DNA of 64,000 bases from Actinokineospora diospyrosa (GTDB lineage Bacteria; Actinomycetota; Actinomycetes; Mycobacteriales; Pseudonocardiaceae): contig NZ_JAMTCO010000001.1 in the NCBI RefSeq assembly GCF_024171925.1, positions 248,001-312,000 of the forward strand, given 5' to 3'. Shown piece after piece: positions 52,901 through 64,000 of the stretch; within the stretch, counting starts at the first letter, position 1; each line of letters begins with the position of its first letter. Position numbers and translations under genes: made by a program. Below the pieces are notes generated by a model. That model had not been told where the DNA came from, did not search any database, and was given only the letters and a program-made list of their open reading frames with translations.

Positions 52901-55900
52901 CAGCTGGCGCGGCACCTCGTCGACAACGGCGCCGGTCCGGAGCGGCTCGTGGCGCTGGCCTTGCCCCGCTCGGCCGACGTGGTCGTCGCGATCCTGGCCG
53001 TGCTCAAGTCCGGTGCCGCCTACCTGCCGATCGACACGACCCTGCCCCGCGAGCGGATCGATTTCCTGCTCGCCGACGCCGCCCCCACCGTCGTGCTCGA
53101 CACCTGGCCGGACCTGACCGGCCGGGATGATTCCGACCTCGGGATCGACCCGCACCCGCGCTCGGCGGCCTACGTCATCCACACCTCCGGGTCGACCGGC
53201 ACCCCCAAGGGCGTCGTCGTCGACCACGGCAACCTGGCCGCGCTCGCCGCTCACCAGCGCGCCGAGCTGATCGACCCGCTCGGCCCCGGGCTCGACTACG
53301 GCCAGACCTCGGTGTTCTCCTTCGACACCGCCGTCGAGGGGCTGCTGTTCCTCGCCGCGGGCCACACCCTGCACGTCCTCGACGACGACACCCGGCTCGA
53401 CCCGCACGCCCTGGTCGACTACGCCACGGCCAACCTCGACGTGCTGGACGTGACCCCGGCGCACGCCCGCCGCCTGGTCGAGGCGGGCCTGCTCGACGCC
53501 GGTCTGCGCGCGCTGACCCTCGGCGGCGAGGCCATCGACCCGGCGCTGTGGCGGGAGCTGGCCGCCGCGGACCTGCTCGCGGTCAACCTCTACGGCCCCA
53601 CCGAGGTCACCGTGGACGCCACCTGGGCCACGATCACCGGCGACCGCGCCACCATCGGCAGGCCGCTGTCCACCACCCGCGCGCACGTGCTCGACGAGGA
53701 CCTGCGTGAACAGCCGATCGGCGTGCCCGGCGAGCTGTTCCTGGCAGGCCCGCAGGTCAGCCGCGGCTACCTCGGTCGCCCCGGCCTGACCGCGGACCGG
53801 TTCACCGCCGACCCGTTCGGCGCGCCGGGCACCCGCATGTACCGCACCGGCGACCGGGCGCGTTGGCTCGCCGACGGCACGCTCGAGTTCCTCGGCCGCG
53901 CCGACGACCAGGTCAAGATCCGCGGCCACCGCGTCGAGCCCGGCGAGGTCACCGCGGCCCTGCTGCGCCACGACGCGGTGCGCGACGCGGCCGTCGTGGC
54001 CCGCCCGCACGGCGGCCACCTGCGGTTGGTCGGCTACCTGGTCAGCGACGCCGCCGACTCTGCCGACGCCGACTTCGCGGCCTTCCTGCGGCAGACCCTG
54101 CCGGACTACATGGTGCCGTCGGCGTTCGTGCGGCTCGACCGGCTCCCGGTCACCCACAACGGCAAGCTCGACCACCGCGCGCTCCCGGAGCCCACCGCGG
54201 TCCCGACCAGCCACGTGCCGCCGCGGCCGGGTACCGAGACCACGCTCGCCGAGATCTGGGCCGATGTCCTCGGTCTGCCCGAGGTGGGGGCGTCGGACAA
54301 CTTCTTCGCCCTCGGCGGTGACTCGATCCTGAGCATGCAGGTCGTGTCCCGGGCCAGGGCAGCGGGCCTGGCGATCACCTCCAAGGACGTGTTCGTCCGG
54401 CAGACCGTCGCGGAGCTGGCCACGGTCGCCACGGAGTCCACTGTGGTCAGCGCGGAGCCGGTGATCACCGGACCCGCCCCGCTGACCCCGATCCAGCACT
54501 GGTTCTTCGCCACCCACGCGCCCGAGCAGCGCGACCACTTCACGATGGCCATGTCCTTCGCGCTGGCGCCGGAGGTGGACCACGACAAGCTGCTCGCCGC
54601 GGTCGAGCGGGTCGTGCGCCACCACGCCGCGCTGCGCACCCGGTTCGTCGAGACCAGCACCGGTTGGGTCCAGGAGCCGACCGACGCCGAGATCGCCGAC
54701 GAGATCACCATCGGCACCGGCCAGGTGGTCCGCGCGGTCATCGCGGACGGCCACCTGCACCTGCGGGTGCACCACCTGGTGATCGACGCCGTTTCCTGGC
54801 GCGTCGTGCTCGCCGACCTGGAACGCGCCTACCGCGGCGAGTTCCTGTCCCCGGCCGTCCCGTTCGGACACTGGGCGCACCGGCTCGCCGACTTCACCCT
54901 CGGCGGCGGTTTCGACGCCGACCTCCCGCACTGGCAGGCGATTCCGGTGACCCCGCAGCTCCCGGTCGACGGGACCGGCGACCCCGACGTGGCGGCCGGG
55001 TTCAGCGTCTCCCTGGACGCCCCGGCGACGGACGCGTTGCTGCACCAGGTGCCGGACACCTACCGCACCCAGGTCAACGACGTCCTGCTTGCCGCACTGG
55101 CCCGCGCCGTCACCGACTGGACCGGGCAGCCGCACGCCCTGGTGACCCTGGAGGGCCACGGCCGCGAGGAGATCATCGACGGCCTCGACACCGGCGGCAC
55201 CGTCGGCTGGTTCACCAGCCAGTTCCCGGTGGCGCTGCCCGTTGCCGACGAGTGGTCGGCGACCCTGAAGTCCGTAAAGGAGGCCCTGCGCGCGATCCCG
55301 CACAAGGGCTTGGGCTACGAGGCGCTCCGCTACATCAAGGGCAGCCTCGACCACACGCCCGAGCCGCAGATCGCGTTCAACTACCTCGGCCGTTGGGACG
55401 CGGGCGACGAGTCCGGTTCGATCCTGCGCGAGCAGGTCGCCGAACCCGCTGCCACCGGGCCCGTGATGCCGCGCAGCCACCTGATCGAGGTCACCGCCGC
55501 GGTCACCGACGGTGTGCTGACCCTGGACTGGGACTACGCGCCCGGCGTGCACCACGAGACGACGGTTCGCGCGGTTGCCGAGCGGGTGGTGGCCGCGCTG
55601 CGCGAGATCGTCGCGCACTGCGCCGAGCCCGGCACCGGCGGCCGCACCCCGTCGGACTTCCCGCTCGCCCGCCTCACCCAGTCCGAAGTGGACGCACTGG
55701 TCGGCGACGGCTCCGACGTGGCCGACATCTACCCGCTGACCCCGCTGCAGGCCGGGATGCTGTTCCACGGCCTGCTCGACGCCGACTCCTACGTCAACCG
55801 CACCCAGGTCCGGCTGCGCGGCGTGACCGATGTCCGGCGGCTGGGACAGGCGTGGCACGAGGTCGCCGACCAGAACCCGGTGCTGCGCAGCAGTGTCGTC

Positions 55901-58900
55901 TGGCAGGGCGTCGCGGAGCCCGTGCAGGTCGTGCACCAGCGCTCCCGGGTCGCGGTCGAGTACGGGCCCGCCACCGAGACCGGCCTCGACCTGGCCACCG
56001 GGCCGCTGACCCGGGTGGTCCTCGACGAGGTCGAGCCGGGCGTGGTCGACCTGCTGTGGGTCTCGCACCACCTGCTGCTCGACGGGTGGAGCACCGCGCA
56101 GGTGTTCGCCGACGTCCTCGCCCGCTACGCCGGGGCGACCCCGCCCGCGCGCAGGCCGTTCCGCGACTACCTCGCGTGGCTGGCCGAGCAGGACGTGGCC
56201 GCCGCCGAGCGGCACTGGCGGGCCGTGCTCGACGGCGTCGAGGGCCCGACACCGCTGCCGTACGACCGGCCGCCGGTCGACGCCCACCGCGCCCGGTCGG
56301 GCTCCCACGTCCGCGCCGCGTTCCCGGTCGGTGACGTCGGCGCGCACGGGCTGACCCTGAACACCGTCGTGCAGGGCGCTTGGGCGTTGCTGCTGGCGCG
56401 CTACAGCGGTGAGCGCGAGGTCGTGTTCGGCACCACCGTGTCCGGCCGGCCTGCCGACCTGCCCGGGGTCGAGGACATGGTCGGCATGTTCATCAACACC
56501 GTCCCCAGCCGCGTGCTGGTCGAGGGCCGCGGCAGTGCCCTGACCTGGCTGCGCGGGCTGCAGGCGGGCCAGGCCGAGTCGCGCCGCTTCGACTACGTGT
56601 CGCTGGCCCAGGCGCAGGCCTGGAGCGGGGTCGGCTCGCTGTTCGACAGCGTCGTCGCGTTCGAGAACTTCCCCGACGGCGCCGAGACCGACGGCGCGCC
56701 GGACGTGGAGACCGTGGACGGCGAGGAGGCGACCACCCTCGGCCTCAGCCTGTCCGCGCACCTCGACGGCGACCGGCTGCGGCTGGAACTGGGCTACGAC
56801 CCGGCGCTGTTCGACGACACCACCGCCCAGACCCTGGTCGACCGCTTGGTGGCCTTGGTCGACGCGCTGTCCCGTGAGCCGTCGCGGGACCTGGCGGACC
56901 TGCCGTGGTTGACCTCGGCCGAGCGGGAACTGGTTGTCGGCAAGTGGAACGACACCGCGGCGGCGGTTGAGCCGGTCGCTTTTCCCAGCCTGCTCGCGGG
57001 CGTGTCCGGTGTGGCGGTGGAGCAGGACGGTGTCCAGCTCACCTATGCCGAGCTGGACGCCGCCGCCAACCGGGTCGCCAACCTGCTGCGCTCGCTGGGC
57101 GCCGGGCCGGAGCGGATCGTGGCGCTACGGCTGCCCCGCTCCACCGACCTGGTGGTGGCGCAGCTGGCCGTGCTCAAGTCCGGTGCCGCGTACCTGCCGG
57201 TCGACCCGAACTACCCGGCCGAGCGGATCGCGTTCATGCTCGAGGACGCCCAACCGGTGATCACCCTCGACCGGCTGCCCGAGGCCAGCGGGTTCCCCGA
57301 CACCGCGCCCGAGGTGGACATCGCGGTCGACGCACCCGCGTACGTGATCTACACGTCCGGGTCGACCGGGCGCCCCAAGGGCGTCGTGGTGACCCACCGC
57401 GGGCTGGCGAACTTCGCCACCGCCGAGATCGACCGGTTCGACGTGCGCGCCGGTGACCGGGTGCTGGCGTTCTCCTCGCCGAGCTTCGACGCGTCGGTGC
57501 TGGAGCTGTGCATGGCGCTGCCCGCCGGGGCGACGCTGGTGGTGCCGCCCGCCGGGCCGCTGGTGGGGGAGCCGCTGGGGACCGCGCTGCGGGACTTGCG
57601 GATCACCCACACGCTGATCCCGCCGGTCGCGCTGGCGACCGTGCCGGAGGTGGAGCTGCCGGACCTGCGGACGCTGATCGTCGGCGGGGACGCGACCTCA
57701 GCGGACCTGGTCCGGCGGTGGGCGCCGCGCACGGCGCTGATCAACGCGTACGGGCCCACCGAGGTCACCGTGGTCGCCACCTGGACCGCGCCGCTGTCAC
57801 CCGGCGCGGGCGCACCGCCGATCGGGCGGCCGTTGCCGAACACCCGCGTGTACGTGCTCGACGAGGACCTCCGTCCGGTGCCGCCCGGTGTTCCCAGTGA
57901 GCTGTACGTGGCCGGGGTCGGGTTGGCTCGCGGGTACCTGGGTCGGCCGGGTCTGACGGCGTCGCGCTTCGTGGCGAATCCGTTTGGTGGCGGCCGGATG
58001 TACCGCACCGGCGATGTCGTGCGGTGGACCGCCGACGGCGAGCTGGTGTTCGTCGGCCGGGCGGACGACCAGGTGAAGGTGCGCGGGTTCCGGATCGAGC
58101 TCGGCGAGATCGAGTCGGTCATCGGGGCACGACCTGAGGTGTCCGCGGTGGCCGTGGTGGTCCGCGAGGACGAGCCCGGCGTGAAGCGGCTGGTCGCCTA
58201 TGTCGTCGGCTCGACCGGCGGACTCCGCGACGCTCTGCTGACCGCGCTGCCCGAGCACATGGTCCCGGCCGCGTTCGTCGAGCTGGCCGCGCTTCCGCTG
58301 ACCGCGAACGGGAAGCTGGACCGGCGAGCGCTGCCCACTCCCGAGTGGACGGACGCGGCCGGGTTCGTGCCGCCGCGCACCGACGCCGAGCGGGTTGTCG
58401 CCGCCGCCTGGGGTGACGTGCTCGGGATCGCCCGAGTTGGCGCCACGGACAACTTCTTCGCGCTCGGCGGCGACTCGATCCTCAGCATCCGGGTCGTGGC
58501 CCGTCTGCGCGACGCACTCGGAACCGATGTGTCGCCCCGAGTCCTGTTCGACAACCCGACTGTGGAGTCGCTGGCGGGTGCGCTCGGTGGGGCACCTGCG
58601 GCGGAGTCGATCCCAGCTCTGGCCGATGGCGCCGACTCGCCGCTGTCGTTCGCCCAGCAGCGGCTGTGGTTCCTGCAGGAGTTCGACCCGGGCAGCACCG
58701 AGTACGTCACGCCGCTCGCGGTGCGACTGCGCGGATCGCTGGACCTGGGTGCCCTGGGCGCGGCGCTGACCGCCCTTGCCGCGCGGCACGAGTCGCTGCG
58801 GACCACCTTCCACGGGGTCGACGGGCACGGCACGCAGGTCGTGCACCCGCCGACCGACATCGCGCTCCCGGTGGTGGACATCGCCGAGGACGGGCTCACC

Positions 58901-61900
58901 GGCGCGCTCGACCGGGTGGCGACGGAGCCGTTCGACCTGGCCGCGGGTCCCCTGGTGCGGCCGGTCGTCTTCCGGGTCGGCGCCGAGGACCACGTGCTCG
59001 CGCTGACCATGCACCACATCGTCACCGACGGCTGGTCGGCCGGTGTGCTCATGGCCGACCTCGCCGAGCTCTACCGCGCGGAGGTCGACGGCGACGAGCC
59101 GGACCTGCCCGAACTCCCGGTGCGCTACCGCGACTTCGCCGCCTGGCAGCGCGGCCGCACCGAGGTGCTGGCGACGCAGCTGGAGCACTGGAAGTCCGCG
59201 CTGGCCGGGGTTCCCGCACTCGAACTGCCGACCGACCGGCCGCGCCCCGCCGTGCACACCACCTCCGGCGCGCAGGTGCCGTTCGCGGTGCCCGCCGCGG
59301 TCGCCGACCGGTTGCGCGAGGTGGCGCGGGCGCAGGACGCCACGCTGTTCGTGGTGCTGGTGGCCGCGACCCAGACGCTGCTGCACCGGTTCACCGGGCA
59401 GGACGACATCGCGGTCGGCACGGTCGCCGCCGGTCGCGACCACCCGGACCTGCACAACCTGGTCGGCTTCTTCGTCAACACGCTGGTCCTGCGCTCCACT
59501 GTGGACTCGGCGGAGCCGTTCAGCGGGTTCGTCGGCCGGGTGCGCTCGACCGTGCTCGACGCGTTCGCCAACCAGGACGTGCCCTTCGAGCGGGTCGTGG
59601 ACGCGGTGGCGCCCGAGCGCGACACCAGCCGCACGCCGCTGTTCCAGGCGATGGTCGTGCTGCAGAACGCCGTCGGCCGCGCCTCCGGCCTGCCCGGGGT
59701 CGAGGCGTCGGACGTCGGCTTCCCGGTGGTGACCGCCGCCTACGACGTCACCGTCGAGTTCCACGAGGCCGAGGACGGCGGGCTGCACGCGACGCTGGAC
59801 TACAACACCGACCTGTTCGACGACGCCACCGCCCGCAGGCTCGTCGCCGGGTTGGACGCGCTCCTCGCGGCGGCCAGCGCCCACCCGGGCGCCCCGGTCG
59901 GCACCCTGCCGGTGTTGACGGCCGCGGAGCGAGAGCGGGTGCTGACCACCTGGAACGACACCGTTGTCCTCACCGAGCCGCGGACGCTGCCCGCCATGGT
60001 GCGCCGCCAGGCCGCGGTGCGACCGGACGCACCGGCGATCATCAGCGGGGACGCGGTGATCAGCTGGGGTGAGCTGGACGCGCGCACCGACCGGGTCGCG
60101 CGGGCGCTGGTCGCCGGGGGAGCCGGACCGGAGCAGGTCGTGGCCGTCCGGTTGGGGCGGTCCGCCGAGCTGATCGTCGCCGAGCTGGCGGCGACCAAGG
60201 CGGGTGCCGCGTTCTTGCCAATCGACCCCGACTACCCGGCCGACCGGATCGCGTACATGCTCGACGACGCCAAGCCGGTGCTCGTCCTCGACGGCGAACT
60301 CCCGGAGTCCGACTCCGGCTCGCTCGTGGAACCCGGCCTGGCCAACCCGGCGTACGTGATCTACACGTCCGGGTCCACCGGGCGGCCCAAGGGCGTCGTG
60401 GTCACCCACTTCGGCCTGGCGAGCTTCGCGGCCGCCGAGGTCCGCCGGTTCGACGTGCGCCCGGATGACCGGGTGCTGGCGTTCTCCTCACCCAGCTTCG
60501 ACGCGTCGGTGCTGGAGCTGTGCATGGCCCTCGGTGGCGGCGCGGCGATCGTGGTGCCGCCGCCCGGACCGCTGCTGGGTGAGCAGCTCGGCACCGTCCT
60601 GGCCGAGCAGCGCATCTCGCACACGCTGATCCCGCCGGTCGCGCTGGCGACCGTCCCGGACATCGACCTGCCGGACCTGCGCACCCTGGTCGTCGGCGGC
60701 GACGCCTGCTCGGCCGAGCTGGTGGCCCGCTGGGCCCCCGGCCGCTCGATGATCAACGCCTACGGGCCGACCGAGTCCACTGTGGTCGCGACGTGGAGCG
60801 CACCGCTGGTGCCCGGCGGGGTCCCGCCGATCGGGCGACCGATCGAGAACACCCGCGCGTACGTGCTGGACGCGGACTTGTCGCCGGTTCCGGTTGGTGT
60901 TCCCGGTGAGTTGTACGTTGCCGGTGCCGGGCTGGCTCGTGGGTACCTAGGGCGGCCGGGGTTGACGGCGTCGCGGTTCGTGGCGAACCCGTTCGATGGT
61001 GGCCGCATGTACCGCACCGGCGATGTTGTGCGGTGGACCGCCGACGGTGAGCTGGTGTTCGTCGGCCGCGCCGATGACCAGGTGAAGGTGCGCGGGTTCC
61101 GCATCGAACTCGGCGAGGTCGAGTCGGCCCTGCGCGCCCACCCCTCGGTGGTCGACGCGGCAGCCGCCGTGCACACCGACCCCGCGGGCCACAAGCGCCT
61201 GGTCGGCTACGTCGCCGGACCGTCCCTGCCGGACAGCGCCGCGCTGCGCGAGTTCCTCGCCGAGACCCAGCCCGACCACCTGATCCCCACCGCGTTCGTC
61301 ACCCTCGACGCGCTGCCGGTGTCCCCCAACGGAAAGGTCGACCGCAAGGCCCTCCCCGCCCCCGACCTCACCACCAGCACCACCGTCTACGTCGAACCCA
61401 CCACCCCCGTGGAGCAGGCCCTCGCGAAGGTCTGGGCCGACGTTCTCGGCATGGACCGCGTGGGCCTGGCCGACAACTTCTTCGCCCTAGGTGGTGACTC
61501 GATCCTGAGCATCCAGGTCGCGGCCCGTGCCCGGCAGGCCGGTCTCAAGGTCGCCACCAAGGACCTCTTCCTCCACCAGACGATCGCCGACCTGGCGCCC
61601 GTCGTGACCTTTGTGGACACCGTGGTCGACCGCGCCCCGGTGACCGGTCCGGTCGAGCTGACCCCCATCCAGCGCTGGTTCCTCTCCGCGCCGCGCGCCG
61701 CACACCACCACTTCAACCAGGCCCACTACGTCGAACTGACCGCCGCCCCGGACGTCGCGGCTCTCCGCTCCGCGCTCGCCGCTCTGATGTCGCACCACGA
61801 CGCCCTCCGCCTGCGCTACGCCGCCGACGCGGACGGCTGGCGCCAATGGAACGCCGAGGTGTCCGACGAGTCCATCTTGGACATCGTGTCGGTCGCTTCC

Positions 61901-62908
61901 GAGGCCGAGGCGGAGGAATTCGCTGACACCGTTCACGCGAGCTTCAACCTGGAGACCGGCCCGCTGCTGCGCGCCGTGCTCCTGCGCTTCCCTGACCGCC
62001 ACCGCCTCCTACTCGTAGCCCACCACCTGGTCGTCGACGGCGTGTCGTGGCGAATCCTCCTGGACGACCTCGACACGGCGTACCACCAGGCCCTGCGCGG
62101 TGACATCGACCTGGGCGCGAAGACCACCTCCTTCCAGGACTGGTCGAGCAAACTGTCCTCCTTCGTCCACTCCGGTGGCCTGGACGAGGAGCTCCCGTAC
62201 TGGGAGTCCATTTCCTGCGACGTATCCCTCCCGGTGGACCGCCCAGCTGGGGCCGCGTCGATGGACGCGATCTCGGTATCGCTGGACGCTTCAGTGACCG
62301 ACGCACTATTGCGCGGGGCACCGACCGCCTATCGAACCCGGATCAACGACGTCCTGCTGGCCGCACTGGCCTGGTCGCTGGGTCGGTGGACCGGTCGATC
62401 GCGGGTTGGGGTGCACTTGGAGGGACACGGCCGCGAAGACGTCCTGTCCGATGTGGACCTCTCGCGCACGGTCGGCTGGTTCACGACGATGTTCCCGGTG
62501 GTGCTGGACGTGCCCGAGGGCAGCTGGCGAACCGTGGTGAAGGACGTCCGCAAGCAACTGCGGAAGCTGCCGGGGAACGGTTTCGGGTACAGCGCACTGC
62601 GGTACCTGGGCTCGCTGAACTCCGACGTGTCGCCTTCGGTGTCGTTCAACTACCTGGGACAGTTCGACTCCCGTGCTGCCGCGGCCGACGAGAGCCTGTT
62701 CGGGGAGACGTTGGGGGCTATTGGTGCGGATCACGATCCGGCCGATCGGACGGGGCACCTGGTGGACATCGTGGGGGAAACCTCGGACGGACAGATGACG
62801 TTCGTGTGGTACTTCGCGGCAGACCAGTTCGAGCGGGCGACAGTGGAGGCGGCGGCGCGCGAGTTCGAGTCGGCGCTGATCGCGATCGCGCAGGACTGCG
62901 CCCGATGA
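43931..62908 (+). CDS. NRPS 2: C-A-T-E / C-A-T / C-A-T-E / C-A-T / C-A-T-E
   Basis: 6325 residues. A short N-terminal docking-like helix (1-45) precedes five modules with carrier serines 1007, 2463, 3465, 4849 and 5857. E domains follow T1, T3 and T5; the protein ends in E (5909-6325) with no thioesterase. C2 and C4, after the E domains, are D-C-L type (P-L-T-P-L-Q); C1, C3 and C5 are L-C-L type. Pocket codes by eye: A1 D-T-E-D-M-G-F-V-D, A2 D-T-E-D-M-G-Y-V-D, A3 D-T-E-D-T-G-L-V-D (acidic, probably basic substrates); A4 D-A-L-L-I-G-A-V-V and A5 D-A-L-L-V-G-A-V-V (apolar). E3 has H-H-L-V-I-D-A instead of ...D-G. GGAGG precedes the ATG, 19 bp after NRPS 1. Confidence 0.96.
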   Translation: MTTSDSRRSRLDALPAHLRAQMEKRLAGKAGAPAKVETIPPAPRDGALPLSSAQQRLWFLSEFNPGGNDYNSGTALRFTGDLDTAALIAGVQALAARHESLRSTFSEVDGRPVQVVHDSVDVPIAVLDCAAEALADTLQAEFSQPFDLRQGPLLRAVLLRLSDHEHVLLLTVHHIAVDGWSLGVLTEELAELYAGRDLPAPTLHYADFAVWQQGRLTGPSMDKHLEYWREALAGTEPIDLPTDRPRPPVRTPAGAARHVTVPAALAARLTNLARANDTTLFTTLMAACKLLVARYGGVDDVALGTVTAGRGRAELSRVIGFFVNTVVLRSTVDQRTSFIEFLRVVNGTALDAFSHDEVPFDRLVEAVGAPRDPSRNPLFDVLVMLQNASKGLPEFPGLTVEEVDLRRWAANFDLSVEFSELSGTGELDCVLEYSTDLFDAETIDRLAGHLLTLLDAIAAAPDRPMAELPWLTGTELRAVTEGWNDTTLPVEAATFPAVFEEQTRRTPDATALVFAGESLTYAELNSRANRVAHHLIGQGVGREQVVAVSLPRSVAAVVAQLAVFKAGAVYLPVDPSLPAERRAHLVEDSGAVLVLDGDLPLTDPDHNPDTGLRPDNTAYVIYTSGSTGKPKGVAVEHRALVNLLRSHLADFAGGDRMRVALSAVFSFDTSLEGPVLMAGGHELHLLGDDVRLDPDALVDYVVAHRIDFLDLTPSYLRKLLPAGLLAHPEHRPAVLMLGGEALGDDLWRELAALPDTAVHNFYGPTETTVDALSTVVDGDRPTIGRPLRNLKAYVLDADLRPLPVGVPGELHIAGAQLARGYLHRPGLTADRFLPDPFGAPGARMYRTGDLARWTTEGTVEYLGRTDDQVKIRGFRIEPGEIEAALLARPGVREAAVVAREDGGHRRLVAYLVADRVEAAELRAGLKETLPDYMVPAAFVQLDRLPMTRNGKLDKKALPAPEFSAAAEAEFVAPRTETEQLLAQLWADALGAERVGVTDNFFALGGDSILSIQIVSRARQAGLRLTSRDVFVNQTIAELALVVTAETAPTERAAPEGPAPLTPIQRWFFDTHGARDHFTMSVLFDLAEDTDLGALEGALRAVVAHHAALRGRFRQVDGQWRQEPADVEVTLARGGGIEAARAEIDLADGPLLRALLLDDGRLFLTVHHLVMDGVSWRILLDDLVTAYTRLRDQRPVELPPVGTTYADWAHRLGDLVAGGGFDPALEHWTSVPDPAPLPVDRTGSNTAGSTASVTVRLDPATTDAVLRAVPERYRTRVNDVLLSALGRVLARWTGDDTAMITLEGHGREDVVDGADLTRTVGWFTTQFPVALDVPGADWGSVLKSVKERLRAVPHNGLSYEALRYLTPDSPLAGRPLPQIGFNYHGRFDTDDAAGLLSGRHEAGPEVDPAAERDFVLEVIGLVESDELVLTWEYSTALHHEATVRRLADAMLAALREIAKHCTAPGSGGRTPSDFPLARLTQSQVDRLVGGGGGAVFDDAVEDIYPLTPLQSGMVFHSLVDPDGGAYVDQVRLVLDGVTDPAALVAAFQAVIDRTPVLRTAVVWEDVAEPVQVVRRSVRLDADIRDWRDLSERDRDKAMGHLLAEDRARPFTLDTAPLLRVAALRVADDRVVLVWSSHHVLLDGWSTAQVFGEVVERYTDLVEHRSPSAPARRPFRDYLRWMSEQDSAAADAHWAGVLGGFADPVAVPWDHAPAQAHRTESSASVKADLDRAGSERLRLAAQRAGLTVNTVVQGAWALLLARWAGTTDIVFGTTVSGRPPELAGVESMVGMFINTVPTRVLADPARPAGAWLREIQAGQSESRSFDYLALPRIQAHSAVSPGAALFDSVVVFENYPFEDASREDGLRVAEVTAIDTTNLPLTLAAHVDDRVHLDLGYDPALLDRATAERVAGWLRTLVTELVEDQDRPIGALPWVSTEDRARVLTGFNDTDHPLPFEPLTEVFERRAARTPDATALVFDGRALTFAEVEAAANRLAHKLIADGAGRESVVALTMPRSADTVISILAVGKAGAAFLPVDPTLPAERIAYLLDDAKPVLVLDGTTDTAGFPDTSPGRRIHAEQTAYVIYTSGSTGRPKGVVISQGNLSALHQDHRVDITGVDRTRFALTATFSFDTSLEGLLFLVDGHEVHVISEDLRIDPAAFVEYVSANGIEYVDLTPTHAAHLAAAGLLDSGLKVLMLGGEALPEKLWRDAQAKGLRVVNYYGPTETTVDATVCFSGDAERPLIGRPLRNTQAYVLDENLDPLPPGVPGELYLAGVQVARGYLDRPGLTAARFIADPYGPAGTRLYRTGDRVRWTEHGLLDYLGRADDQVKIRGFRIEPGEIAAVLREQAGVSDAAVVPFTDATGTRLVAYVVGEPVGDLRAELARELPDYMVPAAVMALPVLPVNSSGKLDRRALPAPEFTASATHVEPRTEAERVVAAAWAEVLGVPKVGAQDNFFALGGDSILSIQVVSRLRTAFGTQISPRAVFDHPTVAALARAVPGERTDAIPVIDHSGPVPQSFAQRRLWFLDQFEPGDTEYVSPTALRLTGPLDETALTSALTALIARHESLRTTFDEVDGEAVQIVHEPYPAELTLLDGDAEQVVADESARPFDLRQGPLLRTALVRESATSHVLVLTLHHIITDGWSTAVLTEDLAALYRAELSGVDADLPELPVRYTDFTAWQRDQGIDLDFWKAALAGVEPLELPTDRPRPAVRTTAGAKHEFTLPAATLDALRELGRRVDGTLFTTLLAACQVLFARYSGQSDIAIGTVASGRERAEVERVVGFFVNTVVLRSTVDLRAPFTDVLAGARATALEAFAHQDVPFERVVDAVAPERDTSRSPLFDVMVLLQNTPDEVPVIPGLTVTEVDIPVTTSTNDLTLEFQESTGGLRGAVEFNPDLFDATTVERLVEHLSALLTAIATDPASAAADIDLRHATERERIESWQGSRTDDFRSILGLISDSATRAPDAAAVVFGADRRTFAQVNATANQLARHLVDNGAGPERLVALALPRSADVVVAILAVLKSGAAYLPIDTTLPRERIDFLLADAAPTVVLDTWPDLTGRDDSDLGIDPHPRSAAYVIHTSGSTGTPKGVVVDHGNLAALAAHQRAELIDPLGPGLDYGQTSVFSFDTAVEGLLFLAAGHTLHVLDDDTRLDPHALVDYATANLDVLDVTPAHARRLVEAGLLDAGLRALTLGGEAIDPALWRELAAADLLAVNLYGPTEVTVDATWATITGDRATIGRPLSTTRAHVLDEDLREQPIGVPGELFLAGPQVSRGYLGRPGLTADRFTADPFGAPGTRMYRTGDRARWLADGTLEFLGRADDQVKIRGHRVEPGEVTAALLRHDAVRDAAVVARPHGGHLRLVGYLVSDAADSADADFAAFLRQTLPDYMVPSAFVRLDRLPVTHNGKLDHRALPEPTAVPTSHVPPRPGTETTLAEIWADVLGLPEVGASDNFFALGGDSILSMQVVSRARAAGLAITSKDVFVRQTVAELATVATESTVVSAEPVITGPAPLTPIQHWFFATHAPEQRDHFTMAMSFALAPEVDHDKLLAAVERVVRHHAALRTRFVETSTGWVQEPTDAEIADEITIGTGQVVRAVIADGHLHLRVHHLVIDAVSWRVVLADLERAYRGEFLSPAVPFGHWAHRLADFTLGGGFDADLPHWQAIPVTPQLPVDGTGDPDVAAGFSVSLDAPATDALLHQVPDTYRTQVNDVLLAALARAVTDWTGQPHALVTLEGHGREEIIDGLDTGGTVGWFTSQFPVALPVADEWSATLKSVKEALRAIPHKGLGYEALRYIKGSLDHTPEPQIAFNYLGRWDAGDESGSILREQVAEPAATGPVMPRSHLIEVTAAVTDGVLTLDWDYAPGVHHETTVRAVAERVVAALREIVAHCAEPGTGGRTPSDFPLARLTQSEVDALVGDGSDVADIYPLTPLQAGMLFHGLLDADSYVNRTQVRLRGVTDVRRLGQAWHEVADQNPVLRSSVVWQGVAEPVQVVHQRSRVAVEYGPATETGLDLATGPLTRVVLDEVEPGVVDLLWVSHHLLLDGWSTAQVFADVLARYAGATPPARRPFRDYLAWLAEQDVAAAERHWRAVLDGVEGPTPLPYDRPPVDAHRARSGSHVRAAFPVGDVGAHGLTLNTVVQGAWALLLARYSGEREVVFGTTVSGRPADLPGVEDMVGMFINTVPSRVLVEGRGSALTWLRGLQAGQAESRRFDYVSLAQAQAWSGVGSLFDSVVAFENFPDGAETDGAPDVETVDGEEATTLGLSLSAHLDGDRLRLELGYDPALFDDTTAQTLVDRLVALVDALSREPSRDLADLPWLTSAERELVVGKWNDTAAAVEPVAFPSLLAGVSGVAVEQDGVQLTYAELDAAANRVANLLRSLGAGPERIVALRLPRSTDLVVAQLAVLKSGAAYLPVDPNYPAERIAFMLEDAQPVITLDRLPEASGFPDTAPEVDIAVDAPAYVIYTSGSTGRPKGVVVTHRGLANFATAEIDRFDVRAGDRVLAFSSPSFDASVLELCMALPAGATLVVPPAGPLVGEPLGTALRDLRITHTLIPPVALATVPEVELPDLRTLIVGGDATSADLVRRWAPRTALINAYGPTEVTVVATWTAPLSPGAGAPPIGRPLPNTRVYVLDEDLRPVPPGVPSELYVAGVGLARGYLGRPGLTASRFVANPFGGGRMYRTGDVVRWTADGELVFVGRADDQVKVRGFRIELGEIESVIGARPEVSAVAVVVREDEPGVKRLVAYVVGSTGGLRDALLTALPEHMVPAAFVELAALPLTANGKLDRRALPTPEWTDAAGFVPPRTDAERVVAAAWGDVLGIARVGATDNFFALGGDSILSIRVVARLRDALGTDVSPRVLFDNPTVESLAGALGGAPAAESIPALADGADSPLSFAQQRLWFLQEFDPGSTEYVTPLAVRLRGSLDLGALGAALTALAARHESLRTTFHGVDGHGTQVVHPPTDIALPVVDIAEDGLTGALDRVATEPFDLAAGPLVRPVVFRVGAEDHVLALTMHHIVTDGWSAGVLMADLAELYRAEVDGDEPDLPELPVRYRDFAAWQRGRTEVLATQLEHWKSALAGVPALELPTDRPRPAVHTTSGAQVPFAVPAAVADRLREVARAQDATLFVVLVAATQTLLHRFTGQDDIAVGTVAAGRDHPDLHNLVGFFVNTLVLRSTVDSAEPFSGFVGRVRSTVLDAFANQDVPFERVVDAVAPERDTSRTPLFQAMVVLQNAVGRASGLPGVEASDVGFPVVTAAYDVTVEFHEAEDGGLHATLDYNTDLFDDATARRLVAGLDALLAAASAHPGAPVGTLPVLTAAERERVLTTWNDTVVLTEPRTLPAMVRRQAAVRPDAPAIISGDAVISWGELDARTDRVARALVAGGAGPEQVVAVRLGRSAELIVAELAATKAGAAFLPIDPDYPADRIAYMLDDAKPVLVLDGELPESDSGSLVEPGLANPAYVIYTSGSTGRPKGVVVTHFGLASFAAAEVRRFDVRPDDRVLAFSSPSFDASVLELCMALGGGAAIVVPPPGPLLGEQLGTVLAEQRISHTLIPPVALATVPDIDLPDLRTLVVGGDACSAELVARWAPGRSMINAYGPTESTVVATWSAPLVPGGVPPIGRPIENTRAYVLDADLSPVPVGVPGELYVAGAGLARGYLGRPGLTASRFVANPFDGGRMYRTGDVVRWTADGELVFVGRADDQVKVRGFRIELGEVESALRAHPSVVDAAAAVHTDPAGHKRLVGYVAGPSLPDSAALREFLAETQPDHLIPTAFVTLDALPVSPNGKVDRKALPAPDLTTSTTVYVEPTTPVEQALAKVWADVLGMDRVGLADNFFALGGDSILSIQVAARARQAGLKVATKDLFLHQTIADLAPVVTFVDTVVDRAPVTGPVELTPIQRWFLSAPRAAHHHFNQAHYVELTAAPDVAALRSALAALMSHHDALRLRYAADADGWRQWNAEVSDESILDIVSVASEAEAEEFADTVHASFNLETGPLLRAVLLRFPDRHRLLLVAHHLVVDGVSWRILLDDLDTAYHQALRGDIDLGAKTTSFQDWSSKLSSFVHSGGLDEELPYWESISCDVSLPVDRPAGAASMDAISVSLDASVTDALLRGAPTAYRTRINDVLLAALAWSLGRWTGRSRVGVHLEGHGREDVLSDVDLSRTVGWFTTMFPVVLDVPEGSWRTVVKDVRKQLRKLPGNGFGYSALRYLGSLNSDVSPSVSFNYLGQFDSRAAAADESLFGETLGAIGADHDPADRTGHLVDIVGETSDGQMTFVWYFAADQFERATVEAAAREFESALIAIAQDCAR

Positions 62909-62940
62909 GAACACTGATCGCCGAGCCGCCGGCTGAACTG

Positions 62941-63000
62941 GCTGCTGCCGAGTTGGCTGCTGTCGAGTTGGCTGCTACCGGGCTGGCTGCTGTCGAGTTA
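62941..63000 (+). repeat. Four tandem 15-bp units
   Basis: Four exact-length units related to GCTGCTGTCGAGTTG (62941, 62956, 62971, 62986) start 32 bp after the NRPS 2 stop. The last unit's GAGTTA runs straight into the TTATCCACA nonamer of the right-hand repeat block. Confidence 0.8.
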
Positions 63001-63142
63001 TCCACAAGGGCTTTGGTTGCCCACAGGGAGTTTGTGCTGAGACTGTTTTGTCGGTGTTCCTCGGTAGGCTGTATATCGGGGGCTCTTGGCGCGGATGATC
63101 TTGTGGGCGGTGGGTTGTCCACAACCTCTGCGGCTATCCACA
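62998..63142 (+). repeat. Two DnaA-box pair units, right side
   Basis: TTATCCACA 62998 / TTGCCCACA 63017 and TTGTCCACA 63115 / CTATCCACA 63134: again direct pairs exactly 19 bp apart, in units homologous to those at 27.68-27.94 kb. TTATCCACA is a perfect DnaA R-box. Confidence 0.75.
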
Positions 63143-63177
63143 GGGCCTTGCTTGCTGCTGCCGGTTTGTCGGTGCTG

Positions 63178-63548
63178 CGCGGTAGGCTGTGTATTTGGGG
63201 GCTTTCGATCAGGTTGATCTTGGCGTCAGCCGTTGCTGGGAGTGCGGGGCAAGGGATTTGGGCCTCCGCCTTCGGCTCCGGGGGTCGGCCTCGTCGCCTG
63301 GCGGCGAGCTCGGCGACCCGGGATCGGACGCCTCGTCGCCTGGCGGCGACATCGGGCCCGATCCGCGACAATGCGGAAAGCTCGATGGGGCGAACTTGTT
63401 TTGCGCGGGGCCCTTACGACACCCGTGGCAGAACCGCAAAGCAGGGGCCCAAAAGCAGGCCCTGCCGCGTGAACAACGCTACGGGTGCCGTCCCCCCACA
63501 CAAAACAAGTCCGCCCCATCGAGCAGGCTTGGCACCAGCGAGTCCGAC
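63178..63548 (+). repeat. Right copy of the long direct repeat
   Basis: Homologous to 27977-28300 in direct orientation. An insertion-like segment carries CTCGTCGCCTGGCGGCGA twice (63290 and 63332). Confidence 0.75.
63381..63523. repeat. 143-bp hairpin (MITE-like) element, right copy
   Basis: Same terminal inverted repeats as the left copy. In the second stem the left arm reads ACGACACCC and the right arm GGGTGCCGT; compared with the other copy one A-T pair has become G-C by changes on both arms, while the adjacent pair is broken. Confidence 0.75.
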
Positions 63549-63735
63549 TGTCCAGGTGCTGGGTTGGCAGGGCCAACGAGGGCGGGCTGGGTTGGCACCG
63601 CTGGGTCCGAGTGTCCAGGTGCTGAGTAGGTGGGCTGAGGCCGGACCTGACGGGAGCTGGGCTGGCACCAGCGAGCCCGAGGAGCGCGGGGCTGGGTTGG
63701 CAGGGCTGACTCGGGTGGGCTGGCCCAACGCCGGT
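63548..63735 (+). repeat. Degenerate GC-rich tandem repeat, right side
   Basis: Contains GCCGGACCTGACGGGAGCTG and repeated GGTTGGCACCG/AGCGAGCCCGAGG-type phrases related to the 69-bp repeats at 28.3-28.6 kb. No supported gene between 62909 and 63908. Confidence 0.55.
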
Positions 63736-63908
63736 GGCGGCCGGTGGTCATCTGGGGGGTCGAGCCGGCGGAACCGGTCTGGCGCTGCGACCTTCGGGAG
63801 GTGCAGGATCGGTACGGCTGAGGCGACGCCGCTGCTTGTCGATTCGGTGGCTCGGACAGTGGTGCGATCGGGCTCGAACCGGGTACTTGGACAGGGTGGG
63901 GGTGCGGC

Positions 63909-64000
63909 ATGACCGTTGAGCGCGAGGTTGACCAGGCGGTAGTGCCGCTCTCCCGCAACCGCAACTACACCCTGCTTTGGGTGGGCCAAGCATGCGCCGA
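63909..64000 (+). CDS. MFS transporter, N-terminal fragment cut by the window edge
   Basis: ATG 63909 preceded by GGGGGTG. Thirty codons are visible, with the typical MFS opening L-S-R-N-R-N-Y-T-L-L-W-V-G-Q-A before TM1. The gene continues beyond the window. It follows the right repeat block, co-directional with the NRPS genes, and may export the peptide or be unrelated. Confidence 0.7.
   Translation, partial: MTVEREVDQAVVPLSRNRNYTLLWVGQACA

Noticed and set aside
62386-63912. Long forward frame running from inside NRPS 2 through the right repeat block to the MFS start
   Set aside because: It crosses the 15-bp tandem repeats, the nonamer units, the hairpin element and the GC-rich tandem repeat, and has no domain. 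Similar spurious frames cover the left block, so it is an artefact of GC-rich repeats.

Overview
The window is high-GC actinobacterial DNA. The gene families (XRE/DUF5753 plus DUF397 pairs, DasR-type sites, AA5 oxidase with CopD/CtaG, very large NRPS genes) and the many GTG/TTG starts fit a filamentous, soil-type actinomycete. Pseudonocardiales is my best guess for the order; that is inference, since no rRNA or other phylogenetic marker lies in the window.

Layout. 0-3 kb: 3' part of a secreted fibronectin-III protein, then a cytochrome P450. 3-7.7 kb: an accessory island with an orphan Imm1-like immunity gene, a small conserved ORF, an XRE/DUF5753 regulator with its DUF397 partner, and a tandem array of six paralogous double-CxxC proteins plus one internally deleted copy. 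7.7-12.8 kb: a secreted GH18 chitinase with two DasR-type operators, a pentapeptide-repeat protein, two small genes of unknown function, and a nucleotidyl-cyclase-like protein ending in an RHIM/BASS-like amyloid motif. 13.3-18.8 kb: a copper radical oxidase of the galactose oxidase type in an apparent operon with a membrane-anchored protein and a CopD-CtaG copper-handling fusion. 18.8-27.7 kb: a membrane protein, two secreted subtilisin-family proteases, a MarR/DHA2 efflux pair and a Crp/Fnr regulator. 27.7-28.6 kb: a non-coding repeat block. 28.6-34.1 kb: a GT-B-like protein, a dynamin-like GTPase, an ArsR/MFS efflux pair sharing a nested inverted-repeat operator, and a CBM48-like protein.

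34.95-62.9 kb is the centrepiece: a nonribosomal peptide locus with a stand-alone PBP-type thioesterase (SurE-like, S-x-x-K / Y-x-N / H-x-G) followed by two NRPS genes. Domain order is A-T | C-T-E | C-A-T on the first protein and C-A-T-E | C-A-T | C-A-T-E | C-A-T | C-A-T-E on the second. There is no cis thioesterase and the line ends in an epimerase, as expected for release by a PBP-type cyclase. Read literally, it makes an octapeptide whose residues strictly alternate L,D,L,D,L,D,L,D, with one A-less module (residue 2), one clear Ser (residue 3), three consecutive acidic-pocket A domains (residues 4-6, probably basic amino acids) and near-identical apolar-pocket A domains for residues 1, 7 and 8. 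A head-to-tail cyclic, cationic, D,L-alternating octapeptide is therefore predicted. An MFS gene (incomplete) starts at the right edge.

Two non-coding observations stand out. First, a dispersed repeat containing pairs of DnaA-box-like nonamers, always exactly 19 bp apart, together with a 141-143 bp hairpin element, lies on both sides of the 35-kb segment holding the NRPS locus; another nonamer pair in the same register lies at 10.16 kb. Second, the palindrome TCCACWGTGGA recurs in the NRPS genes using rare Thr codons and more than one reading frame.
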